Assembly: GCF_014203235.1 (NCBI RefSeq)
Contig: NZ_JACHIN010000002.1
Location: 179,245-243,244, forward strand
DNA: 64,000 nucleotides
Direction of reading: 5' to 3'
From: Nonomuraea endophytica
Lineage (GTDB): Bacteria; Actinomycetota; Actinomycetes; Streptosporangiales; Streptosporangiaceae
Shown: piece by piece, positions 1 through 8,264 of the stretch
How positions within the stretch are numbered: the first letter of the stretch is position 1
Layout of the letters: each line of letters starts with the position of its first letter
The notes under the pieces: model-generated
Databases searched by the model: none
What the model was told of the DNA's origin: nothing
The model's input: the letters and a program-made list of their open reading frames with translations, nothing else
Program-made: the position numbers and the translations under genes

Positions 1-698
1 TCCTGGCCGCGACCGCACTGGGCGGCGTGTACCTGCTGTTCACCCAATACCTCCAGCTAGTAGAGGGCCTCTCCCCCCTGCGGGCGGGCCTGTGGGTACT
101 CCCGGGCGCGGCTCTACTGGTGATCGTCTCCACCCTCACCCCTGCCCTGGTACGGCGGGTGCCCCCCGGCCACCTGATCGCGGCAGGCCTGACCACCCAG
201 GTCATCGGCTACGTCATGCTCACCCAGGTCAACGCGGTAGGCGGCCTGCCGCTACTGGCAGCCGGCTTCTTCATCCTCTACCCCGCGGTCGCTCCGTCCA
301 TGGCCCTGACCACCAACCTGGTCGTCGCCTCCGTGCCCCCGCACAAGGCAGGCGCCGCCTCCGGACTCGCCACCACCTGCAGCGACCTGGGCATCTCCCT
401 GGGCATCGCCGTCATCGGCAGCATCGCCGCCGCCATCTACCGAACCGACATCGCCACCACCCTGCCCACAGGGCTCCCCGAAAGGACAGCAGCCGCCGCC
501 CGCGAAAGCCTCGACAGCGCCGTCCCCGCCGCCAAAACCCTGTCCCCCGAGCTGAGCACCGCACTCCTGACACCAGCCCGCGAAGCGTTCACCAGCGGCC
601 TGAACACGGCAGCCGTCATCGCCACAGTCATCGCGGCAAGCGCCGCAATCCTGGCAGTCGCAACCCTGCGCCACATCCCCAGAACCCCCGCCAACTAA
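1..698 (+). CDS. MFS drug exporter, C-terminal part (5' end outside window)
   Basis: The reading frame is open from the first bases of the window, so the gene begins upstream and only about 232 C-terminal residues are seen. They contain several hydrophobic helices separated by short polar loops (for example around FTQYLQLVEGLSPLRAG and FILYPAVAPSMALTTNLVV), a layout typical of the second half of DHA2/EmrB-QacA drug:proton antiporters. The segment PPHKAGAASGLATTCSDLG resembles the conserved motif-C-like stretch of 14-helix exporters. It is predicted to act in the cytoplasmic membrane as a multidrug or metabolite exporter; the substrate cannot be told. The gene stops only a few bases before a degraded Tn3 transposase, so the transposon relic may mark an old junction behind it. 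Family assignment is fairly secure; subtype is inference. Confidence 0.85.
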   Translation, partial: LAATALGGVYLLFTQYLQLVEGLSPLRAGLWVLPGAALLVIVSTLTPALVRRVPPGHLIAAGLTTQVIGYVMLTQVNAVGGLPLLAAGFFILYPAVAPSMALTTNLVVASVPPHKAGAASGLATTCSDLGISLGIAVIGSIAAAIYRTDIATTLPTGLPERTAAAARESLDSAVPAAKTLSPELSTALLTPAREAFTSGLNTAAVIATVIAASAAILAVATLRHIPRTPAN

Positions 699-706
699 CC
701 CCATCA

Positions 707-1218
707 GACCGCCCGGCCGTACAGGAAGCACGCGATCAAGCAGAAGACCGCTCCACCGAGGCGATCTTGCGCCGGTTCACCGAGTCGGCCTCCCACCCCA
801 CCTACCAGGCAATGCTGGAGGTCGGCCGCGCCCAGAAAACGATCTTTGTGGCACGTTACCTACGGCTGCGTGAGCCGCAGCGGGAGATCCACGAGGACCT
901 GAACGTGGTGGAGTCCTTTACGGTGATCTTCTCCGGCAAGGGCGCTGACATCGCCACCAACCGGCGCGAGGAGTTGGAGATGACCGTCTTGTGCCTGCGC
1001 ATCCCGCAGGCGGCGCTGGTCTACATCAACACCCTGATGCTCCAGGACGTCCTGGCCGAAGCCGCCTGGGCCGACAAGCTCACCACCGAGGCCTGACCCC
1101 GCTGTTTTGGCAACATGTCCTGCCGTACGGCGAGGTGCGCCCGGATGTGGCCAAGCGGCTGGCGCTGGGCAGCGCGGCCCCGCCGCCCGCTGCGGACTCG
1201 CGCGAGCCCGAGGAGTAG
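707..1218 (+). pseudogene. Tn3-family transposase (TnpA) remnant, frameshifted
   Basis: Directly after the MFS stop the plus strand encodes SHPTYQAMLEVGRAQKTIF, LREPQREIHEDLNVVES, KGADIATNRREELEMTVLC and QAALVYINTLMLQDVLAE. Together these match the catalytic C-terminal third of Tn3-family transposases (DDE_Tnp_Tn3). The conserved NVVE-W-N-x-A-N stretch is shortened: about five residues including the Asn are missing at NVVESFTVIF. Near 1090 a small deletion shifts the frame; the protein would continue as LTPLFWQHVLPYGEVRPD in another frame to about 1218. The N-terminal two thirds are absent, and no resolvase or clear 38-bp terminal repeat was seen. This is therefore a dead relic. Family assignment comes from motif recognition and the frameshift is seen directly. 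Confidence 0.85.
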
Positions 1219-1478
1219 GCAACCACCAGGAGAGGAGGAGGGGTGTAAACCCTGGCCTCGCGCAAGGGAACGGCCAGTGGCGCATCCGGTGAGACTGCCG
1301 GGTTACGCCATTGACCGTTCGGGCATCGTCCACGGGCTTTGCTCTGTCCAGCGGCACGGTCGTGGTCCGAGCGCCAGCCCTTAGGAGGCGGGTCTGATGC
1401 GTGAATACTGGGCCTGGAACCGGTCGGCGGCGATGCCGGTTTCCGTGATGCGTCCGGCCAGGCGCATCGCCGGCGACC

Positions 1479-1982
1479 CTAGGCCGCCACCCGCTCGCGG
1501 ATCTCATGGACCGGCGCCTGGCGCTCGTACGCCGGAATCAGGCGGGCGCCCAACGCCCGGGCGCCGATCACCATGGCGGCGGCGGCCAGGACGATGTCCT
1601 TGAAGATGTACTGCGCCTCCAGCGTCGGCGCGCCGGGGAACAGGTCCGTGAAGAACAGGACGTACGGTGCGAAGAACCCGGCCATCGCACCGGTCATCAC
1701 GACCAGCCCGGTCTTCAGCAGCTTGCCGGTGACCAGCGTGAGACCGATGAAGACCTCCATGCTGGCGATCACGAACTGTGCCGCGTAGCCCGACACCGTT
1801 CCCAGGGACAGCTTCTCCAGTGTGGCCACCGACAAGGCCTCCGCCGGACTGACTCCTGGGAAGTACTTGAGCGTCCCGAAGGCCACGAAGACCAGGCCGA
1901 GGCTGACGCGCAGCACGTCGATGCTGTGGCGGGACAGCCAGCCGGTCAGTTTGACGATCATGTTCTCGATGGTTCCGGTCAT
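1479..1982 (-). CDS. DoxX-like / DUF417-type integral membrane protein
   Basis: This 167-residue protein has four predicted membrane helices: about 22-42, 67-87 (AQFVIASMEVFIGLTLV), 91-112 (GLVVMTGAMAGFFAPYVLFF) and 125-145. The helix-1 motif RVSLGLVFVAFGTLKYFPG and the late segment EAQYIFKDIVLAAAAMVIGAR are typical of the DoxX/YkgB (DUF417) group of small quinol-oxidase-subunit-like membrane proteins. Homologues such as RclC are linked to reactive chlorine or oxidative stress, but the biochemical role is not settled. The start at 1982 is preceded by AGGAG with good spacing. The gene stands alone between the Tn3 relic and a 740-base gene-poor stretch. Membership in the superfamily is well supported; DoxX versus DUF417 is uncertain. 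Confidence 0.8.
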   Translation of the reverse strand: MTGTIENMIVKLTGWLSRHSIDVLRVSLGLVFVAFGTLKYFPGVSPAEALSVATLEKLSLGTVSGYAAQFVIASMEVFIGLTLVTGKLLKTGLVVMTGAMAGFFAPYVLFFTDLFPGAPTLEAQYIFKDIVLAAAAMVIGARALGARLIPAYERQAPVHEIRERVAA

Positions 1983-2726
1983 TTCGCACTCCTGGGTGGA
2001 TGCCGTTTTCGTCTGGGTTCAGACTCGCGAAAACGTCGCCGGAGAACGTCAGGCCGGCGGACGCATTTGGGCTACTCCGTCGCGCGTACGATGGGCCGGC
2101 CCGTACCAGCCTTTCGGCGTAAGGGATTCCCCCAAGGGGGGCCGTCGGCCACGTCGGAGCGCACGGGACCCGTACTCCGCGGGGAGTAGTTCGCCCGAAT
2201 CCGGCTGCGCTCATCTCATTGCGATGACAGCGGAGACGTGGCCAAAAGTCCTTCTACCGGACGGGTGCGGTCGGAGCGCTGACCTGCGGCAGAGGACTAC
2301 ACCTTGGCGGCCGCCGAGTCCTGGCCGGCGCCGAACTCGGCGCGCCGGCCGCGCGGCTGGCCTGACCGGAAGAGCCGGTCGCTCCCGGCGAGGTCGCCGC
2401 CGCCGACCGCCGCGGGCCGCGACTGGTACGCCAGCCCGTCTACGCCGGATGGGACGGGGTCTCGTTCCTGCTGCGCCAGGTCTGCAACGTCATCGAGTGA
2501 CGCCCGGGTGAATTGACCTTCACGGGGGTTGAGAATCATCAGCCAGCTCACCGGCCGTAGTGGTCGAGGGGCTGCAGCCAGGTGTCGGTTTGGAGTTGGC
2601 GAGTCAAGCTCCGCTGTCGGGGTGTTCACCAGTGCGCGTGAGCTGGTGTGGAACATGCCACAAGAAGACCGCTTCCCCACGCGACGTTGATCGTTCCCAG
2701 GCTGGTGTCATGGTTGCCGACTGAGT
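1983..2726. other. Gene-poor stretch with a possible gene tail
   Basis: No convincing gene is found. On the plus strand a short open tail (about 2365-2500) reads LVRQPVYAGWDGVSFLLRQV and ends CNVIE-stop, which looks like the natural end of a protein, but an in-frame stop lies about 45 residues upstream and no family is recognised. Longer frames on either strand are Arg/Pro/Gly-rich, as expected for non-coding high-GC DNA. Confidence 0.35.
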
Positions 2727-3569
2727 TCAGTGCCCTGCCTGCGGGGCGTCGAGTTGTCGCAGAACGTCCTCGACTGTCTGGATGATGATCTCGGGTTGAT
2801 CGTGGGGGATCTGGTGGGTGGCGCGTTCGGCGATGATGAGGCGTCCTTGGGGAGATTGGGTGGCCAGCCGGTGATGGTTGGCGTTCAGGTGCGCAAGCTG
2901 GGTCTGGGGCATTCGGGGGCGTTTGCCGGCGGTGATCACTCGGATGGGCACGGGCGGCAGGGTGCGCTGGTCCAGTGCATCGGCGACCTCGCGCATGTGG
3001 TGTGGCATGGCCGCCAGGGTGCCGGCGAGTTCACGGATGGACCGGGAGGTCTTGGAGGGCACGAGCGCGCGCAGGCGGAGCAGTTTCGAGGCGAGGGTGA
3101 ACGACGTCGTGCGCACCAGTGCTGAACCGGGTGGCGTCTGGCTGACGGTGGGGTCTACGAAGACCAGCCCTGCTATGTCGTCGGGGTAGCGCAGCGCGTA
3201 GAGCTGGATGACCAGTCCCCCGTAGGACCATCCGGCGAACACAGCCGGCAGCGGAAGACCAAGGCTGCGCAGGAGCCGGTGCAGATCGTCGGTCATATCG
3301 GCGACGGTGCGTGCTTGCGGGCCGTCGGACCGGCCGGCGCCGGCCCGGTCGTAGGTGACCAGGGTGGTCAGTTCGGCCAGCTTGGCTTCCAGTTCCGTTC
3401 CCCAAGCGCCGCCAACGCCCTGTCCCGCGCCGCCGCAGTCGAGAACCAGGGTGGTGCTGCGGCCTCGGACCTGCGCGCATAGTTTGCGCTCGTCGATGTC
3501 GACCAACACAGTCCTCGAGGCGCGGCCGCCGATGTCGCTGCCATCAACATTCATGCCGTCAACGTACAT
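2727..3569 (-). CDS. Alpha/beta hydrolase
   Basis: About 280 residues with the alpha/beta-hydrolase layout: TTLVLDCGGAG (strand and oxyanion region, with CGGAG in place of HGG), TLVTYDRAGAGRSDGP after strand 4, the nucleophile elbow GWSYGG, then LVFVDPT, a helical cap with many Arg/Leu residues, and a late ERATHQIPHDQPE segment that supplies the probable catalytic His. The acid residue is not certain. A TTG codon 21 bases further upstream is possible, but the ATG at 3569 has AAAGG at about 8 bases and is preferred. The region just upstream is full of TGACGTCA-type repeats (see that entry). It is likely a cytoplasmic esterase or lactonase-like enzyme; the substrate is unknown. It is transcribed alone, divergent from the GlxA-type regulator. 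Confidence 0.8.
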   Translation of the reverse strand: MYVDGMNVDGSDIGGRASRTVLVDIDERKLCAQVRGRSTTLVLDCGGAGQGVGGAWGTELEAKLAELTTLVTYDRAGAGRSDGPQARTVADMTDDLHRLLRSLGLPLPAVFAGWSYGGLVIQLYALRYPDDIAGLVFVDPTVSQTPPGSALVRTTSFTLASKLLRLRALVPSKTSRSIRELAGTLAAMPHHMREVADALDQRTLPPVPIRVITAGKRPRMPQTQLAHLNANHHRLATQSPQGRLIIAERATHQIPHDQPEIIIQTVEDVLRQLDAPQAGH

Positions 3570-3590
3570 TGACGTCACCTTTGACGTCAA
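3557..3590. promoter_or_regulatory. Clustered TTGACGTCAA-type palindromes (possible operator)
   Basis: Two copies of the 8-base palindrome TGACGTCA lie at 3570-3577 and 3582-3589, the second within the perfect 10-mer TTGACGTCAA. A further CGTCAA (3557-3562) forms an inverted repeat with TTGACG at 3569-3574. The cluster overlaps the start region of the hydrolase at 2727-3569. Repetition and symmetry suggest a transcription factor binding array; which regulator binds is unknown, and the divergent GlxA-type protein is one candidate. Confidence 0.45.
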
Positions 3591-3913
3591 TCTTGATTGA
3601 CTCCAGGGGGTTACGCACCCGTACGAGCGGAGCTCGACGCTTGCAGATGTTGCAGACCCTGAACCAGTACGGCTGCGGCGACATAGAGGATCACTTCTGG
3701 CGGCTGGATATCGAGGCGCCCGCCAAGCCTCCAGGCACGAGCCTGGTGCCGAGGCACGGGGGAGATCTTCTCCAGTTCGGCGTGCACCGAGCCGCTACGC
3801 CCCCCGGGTACCGTGCCCGTGCGCGGCCCGCAGACCGCCGGCTCGACAAGCCGCCGCTCTCGGGACACTCACCAGGAGCGGCGCGGAGGGCATGGAGCGG
3901 CATGGCGTGATAT
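3591..3913. other. Divergent intergenic region
   Basis: About 320 bases separate the hydrolase from the GlxA-type regulator. A minus-strand frame (about 3611-3868) carries a plausible peptide, DIQPPEVILYVAAAVLVQG, that could be the end of a lost gene, but its upstream part is low-complexity and no family is recognised. Promoters for both neighbours should lie here. Confidence 0.3.
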
Positions 3914-4927
3914 GTGGGGTACGTGTCGTTGCGCCATGGCCTGGGCGTCGGCGACGCTGAAGGAGTGACCCCACCACCATGTGTCGCCTTCGTCATCTTC
4001 GAGGGCTTCCAGCCACTGGACCTGGCCGGCCCGTACGAGGTGTTCACCCATCCGGGTGAGTACCTGTGTCAGATCGTGGCCTCCGCATCCGGGCCCGTAC
4101 GCTCTGCCGGTGGCCTGTGCGTCCAGGCTGGGCACAGTGTCGGCGACCTCGACCCGTCCGGCATCGACACGCTGATCGTTGTCGGTGGCAACGGCGTGGA
4201 CGAGGCACGGCACGACAGCGCTCTGATCCGGTGGATCGCCGTCGCCGGGACATCCGCGCGACGCGTGGCCTCTGTCTGCAGCGGCGTGTTCCTGCTCGCC
4301 GCGGCCGGCCTGCTGGACGGCCGCCGGGTCACCACGCACTGGCGCAGGGAAGCTCAGCTGGTCCGCGAGCATCCCGAGGTGAGCGTGGACTGCGATCCGA
4401 TCTTCATCCGCGACGGTCACGTGTGGACCTCAGCAGGGGTGACCGCGGGAATGGATCTCGCGCTCGCACTGGTCGAGGACGATTTCGGACGGCATGTGGC
4501 CCATGACGTGGCCCGGGAGATGGTGCTGTTCCTGCGGCGCCCGGGCAGCCAGTCGCAGTTCAGCGTGCCGTTGTGGTCCGCGCAGCCGTCCAGCGACCGG
4601 ATCCGTGTGGTGGTGGAGGCGATCCACGCGGATCCGGGCGCCCGGCACGGCCTGCCGGAGCTGGCCGCCCGTGCCGGGTTGAGCCCGCGGCACCTGCAGC
4701 GGCGTTTCACCGCCGAACTCGGTGTGCCGCCCGCGACGTACGTGGAGCGGGTGCGGGTGGAGGCGGCGGGCCGTGCCCTGGTCGAGGGTGACGAGCCGGT
4801 GGAGGTGGTCGCCCGGCGAAGTGGGTTCGGCACGGCGGAGTCCCTGCGCCGCGTGTTCCACCGCCATCGGGGGGTTGCGCCATCCGAGTACCGGGACCGA
4901 TTTCGATCTGCGAAGGAGTACGTATGA
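3914..4927 (+). CDS. GlxA-family transcriptional regulator (DJ-1/PfpI + AraC HTH)
   Basis: Two domains are visible. Residues about 22-190 are a DJ-1/PfpI glutamine-amidotransferase-like fold: VAFVIFEGFQPLDLAGPYEV at the start, TLIVVGGNG, and RRVASVCSGVFLLAAAGLL with the elbow Cys. Residues about 225-330 are an AraC-type pair of helix-turn-helix motifs: LPELAARAGLSPRHLQRRFT and EVVARRSGFGTAESLRRVFH. This is the architecture of GlxA/CdhR/ArgR-like activators, which often sense small metabolites and control a nearby catabolic gene. The start is uncertain: GTG at 3914 is given, while GTG at 3965 would begin just before the conserved core. The stop overlaps the next gene by 4 bases (ATGA), so it is co-transcribed with a second DJ-1/PfpI protein. 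DNA-binding role is confident; the signal is unknown. Confidence 0.9.
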   Translation: MGYVSLRHGLGVGDAEGVTPPPCVAFVIFEGFQPLDLAGPYEVFTHPGEYLCQIVASASGPVRSAGGLCVQAGHSVGDLDPSGIDTLIVVGGNGVDEARHDSALIRWIAVAGTSARRVASVCSGVFLLAAAGLLDGRRVTTHWRREAQLVREHPEVSVDCDPIFIRDGHVWTSAGVTAGMDLALALVEDDFGRHVAHDVAREMVLFLRRPGSQSQFSVPLWSAQPSSDRIRVVVEAIHADPGARHGLPELAARAGLSPRHLQRRFTAELGVPPATYVERVRVEAAGRALVEGDEPVEVVARRSGFGTAESLRRVFHRHRGVAPSEYRDRFRSAKEYV

Positions 4928-5526
4928 CGAGCTATGGGTTGCTGATCTTCGAGGGTGCCGAGGAGCTCGACTTCGCCGGGCCCTGGGAGGTGTTCACCGC
5001 ATCTGCCATGGTCCGCGACCGGGGTGACACCGCCGTGCTGATCGCCGAGCGGGAGGATCCGGTTCGCTGTGCCAAGGGCATGCGCGTGCTGCCCGATCAC
5101 ACGCTGGGCGACCACCCGCCGCTGGACGTCCTGCTGGTCCCCGGCGGCATGGGCACCCGCCGCGAGGTGGGCAATCCGGTAGTGACCGGCTGGATCGCCA
5201 AGGTCTCCGCCCAGGCGGACTGGGTGACCAGCGTGTGCACCGGAGCGCTGCTCCTGCACGAGGCAGGACCGGCACGAAACCGCCGCGTCGCCACCCACCA
5301 CGCGTTCGAGGACACGCTCCAGGCCCGTGGACAGATCACGGTGGTGCGTGACGCGCGCTATGTCGTCGACGGCAACCTGGTCACCAGTCAGGGCGTCTCG
5401 GCCGGAATCGACATGGCGCTGTGGCTGATCGGCCGCTTGCACGGCCGCGAGCACGCGCGTGCGGTCCGCCGCTACATCCAGTACGAGCCCGCGCCGCCGT
5501 ACCTCGCCGACGAGCCCATCGGCTGA
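4924..5526 (+). CDS. DJ-1/PfpI family protein (isonitrile-hydratase-like)
   Basis: A 200-residue single-domain DJ-1/PfpI protein. It shows YGLLIFEGAEELDFAGPWEV at the N-terminus, LDVLLVPGGMGTR, and the nucleophile elbow WVTSVCTGALLLHEAG with the conserved Cys, followed by ATHHAFED and GVSAGIDMALWLIG. In this family the Cys with a nearby acidic residue (E10 or D14 region) supports hydratase, amidase or glyoxalase-type chemistry; the pattern is closest to isonitrile hydratase (InhA) and similar stand-alone members. It overlaps the preceding GlxA regulator by ATGA, so the two are translationally coupled. The regulator's sensor domain and this enzyme are paralogous, so both may bind the same or a related small molecule (inference). 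The exact reaction is unknown. Confidence 0.85.
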   Translation: MTSYGLLIFEGAEELDFAGPWEVFTASAMVRDRGDTAVLIAEREDPVRCAKGMRVLPDHTLGDHPPLDVLLVPGGMGTRREVGNPVVTGWIAKVSAQADWVTSVCTGALLLHEAGPARNRRVATHHAFEDTLQARGQITVVRDARYVVDGNLVTSQGVSAGIDMALWLIGRLHGREHARAVRRYIQYEPAPPYLADEPIG

Positions 5527-5891
5527 AACCGCGATACCGAAGAAGCCGACGGCCCCGACCTTGCCGCAGGGCGCGCTGCTCTCGGCCGCCGTCGTCATCG
5601 GCTCCGAACACGACCGGCCGACGCGCGGCCGAACGCGCCGACCAGGTCCGTGCCACACGCCACAAGGCGATCGATCGGGGACACGTTCCTCGGCGGCTGT
5701 GCGGCCGGGTTCCGCGGCAAAGGCTCGGCCCGCACCGACCGCCGGCACCCCCGGCGCGTACGGCATGACGCCACCACCACCCGTGACGGCGGCACCCCTC
5801 GTCGACGGCCTGATCACCATGCCCGCCGCCGCCGTCGCGCGCTCGGAATTTCCACGACAATTCCTGGCCCCACCGATCAAGGGAGACTTCC
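5527..5891. other. Intergenic stretch without a recognisable gene
   Basis: 365 bases between the DJ-1/PfpI gene and the next hydrolase. All frames are Arg/Pro/Ala-rich with no known motif. The only functional signal seen is the ribosome binding site AGGGAG at the right edge, serving the hydrolase that starts at 5892. Confidence 0.5.
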
Positions 5892-6602
5892 ATGAGCACA
5901 TTCGTATTGATTCACGGCGGCGGAGACGTTGGATGGTACTGGCACCTGGTCGAAGCCGAACTACGGGCACAAGGGCACGACGTCCTGGCTCCCGACCTCC
6001 CAGGCGATGACGAGTCCCAGACCCTGACCGACTACGCCGACCACGTGGTCGAAGTCGTCGGCGACAGGCGGGACCTGGTCGTCGTGGGCCACTCCTTCGG
6101 CGCCTTCACCGCCCCGCTGGTCGCCGACCGGCTCCCCGCCGATGTGCTGGTCCTGATGGCCGGCATGATCCCGACACCGGGCGAGTCGCCCGATGAGTGG
6201 TGGGCCGGCACCGGCTGCCAGACTGCGGTGGCCGAGCAGGCCAAGCGCGACGGCGGGCTGACCGGCCACGCCGACCCCTACGTCAGCTTCTACCAGGACG
6301 TCCCCCGGGAACTGGCCGAAGAGGCGTTGAGCAAGGAACGCGCCCACCACCCCTCCAGGACCGCCTCTGCCGCCCCGTGGCCGCTGGCCGCCTGGCCGGA
6401 CGTTCCGACCAGGTTCGTACTCAGCACCGAGGACCGCACCTTCCCGCCCGACTTCATGCGCCGGCTGGCCGCCGACCGCCTCGGCATCGTCCCCGACGAA
6501 ATCCCGGGCAGCCACTGCGTCGCCCTCAGCCGCCCCAAACCAGTGGCCGACCTGCTGGTGAACTACGCCAGGGCAGCATCGGCCACGAAGACCCGGCAGT
6601 GA
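5892..6602 (+). CDS. Alpha/beta hydrolase (esterase-like)
   Basis: A compact 236-residue alpha/beta hydrolase: FVLIHGGGDVGWYW gives the HGG oxyanion motif, VLAPDLPGDDESQTL follows strand 4, and LVVVGHSFGAFTAPLVA is the nucleophile elbow with Ser in GHSFG. VLMAGMIPTPGESPDEWW leads to a helical cap. RFVLSTEDRTFPPDFM carries the likely catalytic Asp and GSHCVALSRPKPVADLL the catalytic His. Size and motifs fit the EstC/hydroxynitrile-lyase-like hydrolases common in actinomycetes; the true substrate is unknown. AGGGAG lies about 7 bases before the ATG. It is monocistronic, with a decayed gene on the opposite strand downstream. Confidence 0.9.
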   Translation: MSTFVLIHGGGDVGWYWHLVEAELRAQGHDVLAPDLPGDDESQTLTDYADHVVEVVGDRRDLVVVGHSFGAFTAPLVADRLPADVLVLMAGMIPTPGESPDEWWAGTGCQTAVAEQAKRDGGLTGHADPYVSFYQDVPRELAEEALSKERAHHPSRTASAAPWPLAAWPDVPTRFVLSTEDRTFPPDFMRRLAADRLGIVPDEIPGSHCVALSRPKPVADLLVNYARAASATKTRQ

Positions 6603-6717
6603 CCCGCTCCCCCGCCGAGCGCCGCCCGGGAACGGACGCGGACCACCCCACAAGCTGATCTTCGTCGGCGCCGAGGCGCCGGTGACAGGCGGGTGCAGCG
6701 TATGACACGACATGATG

Positions 6718-7217
6718 GCCGGTGGCGCGGCCGACGTGCTCGATCGCCTGCTGCCGCTCGGCCAGGCGCGCGAGCTCGGCGCGGCGCACCTCCAGGACGG
6801 CGGTGATGGCCTCGGGCGGCAGCTGCTCGCGCAGGTCGACGGCGGCGCCGCGGTATCTCTCGCGTACGGCGTCGCGGACGGTGTGTTCGTACGCGGAGCG
6901 GGCCGACTGCAAAGGGTGCTTGGCCAGGACGTCACGGTGCTTGCGGTAGTCCGGCGGCATCGCCTCGTCCGGCAGCCAGTCGACCGCCTTGTCCGGCCAG
7001 CCGTCGGCGCCGGGCGACGGCACTTCCGGCGGCCAGCCGTCCGGCAGCTGGCTGCCGACAGCCGCAGTCGCCGGCGGCGGCGGCGGCCTGGTGGTGCTGG
7101 CGGGCGGATCCCGGGGCAGGCGGGTGTAGTCGACGCCGTCGATCGGGCCAGGCCCAGCAGCGGCATCCACTCCTGCCGCTCCTTCAGCCCGCCGGTGAAC
7201 CCCTGGTCGCGCCGGTT
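6718..7217 (-). pseudogene. Remnant of an unidentified gene, frameshifted
   Basis: On the minus strand, residues with natural composition run DQGFTGGLKERQEWMPLLGL (about 7149-7211) and then, in another frame, GVDYTRLPRDPPA, PPDYRKHRDVLAKHPLQSAR and LREQLPPEAITAVLEVRRA down to about 6718. The join near 7149 needs a frameshift, and the flanks on both sides turn into low-complexity Arg/Pro/Gly sequence. No family could be recognised; the basic, charged, helix-forming tail has no diagnostic motif. It is listed because its composition differs from surrounding non-coding DNA. Moderate to low confidence that this was ever a gene. Confidence 0.4.
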
Positions 7218-7521
7218 CCAGGCAGCGGGTCCTGGCCGACCGGCGCCCCGGCGATCCCCTATCCAGCGCTGCCCGCTCCTGCGGAGCGTCGCCAGCGAGG
7301 TTCTCGGCACCGGGGGTGGCCACCTCCAGGCAGGCCGTACAGCACGTGGACAGCCGCTCCCCAGGAGATCGGCGCGCCGCCCATCCACAGTCCGTACCTC
7401 GTTCCCGACATCACAAGCGATAGGCCGGTCGGCGGCCCGACGCAGGGTGCGTCGCGCAGAGCCGTGCGGTCGCGCGGAACATGGCTATGCGGTTCTCGGG
7501 GTGTTCTGGAACGAACGCCGG

Positions 7522-8264
7522 TCAGCCGTAGAGGGAACGATCCGGTTGGCGTGGCTGGTCACATGCGCCGTCGAGGCGGCGCAGCGGCAGTGCCCAGCCG
7601 CGGGTGCGGCCAGGGAAGGGCGGCCGCAGGTGTAGCCGCCCCTGTCTCCCCTGCCAGCAGGCGACCATCACGAAGGTGACGCTGACCAGCAGCGCCCAGG
7701 CTCCGAACTTGGCCGGATGGACCAGCTGCCACGTCCCCCGCTGATAGGGGTACTGCCAGGCGCCCAAGTAGGTCGCGATGTTCTCGGCCACCCACAGGAA
7801 GAATCCGATGAGGACGAGCGACTGTGCCAGCGGCATCTGGTAGCGATGCTCGCCCACGGTGAAGTGCACCACGGTCCCCCACGTGGCCACGGCGAGCGCG
7901 AGGGCGAGCGGGATACGCAGGTCGATCCACCAGTGCTGGGTGATGAAGTTCGCGTAGATCGCCCGAACTTCGTGAAGGCGTCCTCGGGATAGCTCCACGA
8001 CCCGAACCTGACCTTGATCAGCTCGAAGGCCAGCCCGACCAGATGGAACCCTGCGATGACCACCGTCTCCTGGGTGCTCTCCCACCGCAGCGCACGGAAG
8101 ACCACAGTCACGGTCACGGCGTAGACCAGCAGTGCGTCGTAGCGCGGGATCGGCAGCGGCAGTACCGACGAGGCGGCGAGGCCCACGAACATGGCCACTG
8201 CGAACCGGCACGACCTGGCCTCGGCGCACACGAAGCGGATCAGCTGGGCGACTGAGAACGTCAT
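7522..8264 (-). pseudogene. DUF817 membrane protein, internally deleted and frameshifted
   Basis: The start is the ATG at 8264 (MTFSVAQLIRFVCAEARSC). The first half reads LPLPIPRYDALLVYAVTVTV and FELIKVRFGSWSYPEDAFTK, which match DUF817 membrane proteins (Bacillus YoaT-like). After TKFG, near 7965, the frame is lost. The rest of the family continues in another frame as AIYANFITQHWWIDLR, MPLAQSLVLIGFFLWVAENI and LGAWQYPYQRGTWQLVHPAK to the stop at 7522. The family's central block of roughly 40 residues is missing at the join, so this is a deletion plus a frame change rather than a simple slip. An 8-base inverted repeat (GAAGTTCG / CGAACTTC, 7945-7952 and 7964-7971) sits at the join. The protein cannot be made intact. 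DUF817 function is unknown. Confidence 0.75.

Noticed and set aside
2297..2680. Minus-strand frame of 127 codons in the gap
   Set aside because: No ribosome site, no family and an amino-acid composition typical of antisense high-GC DNA.
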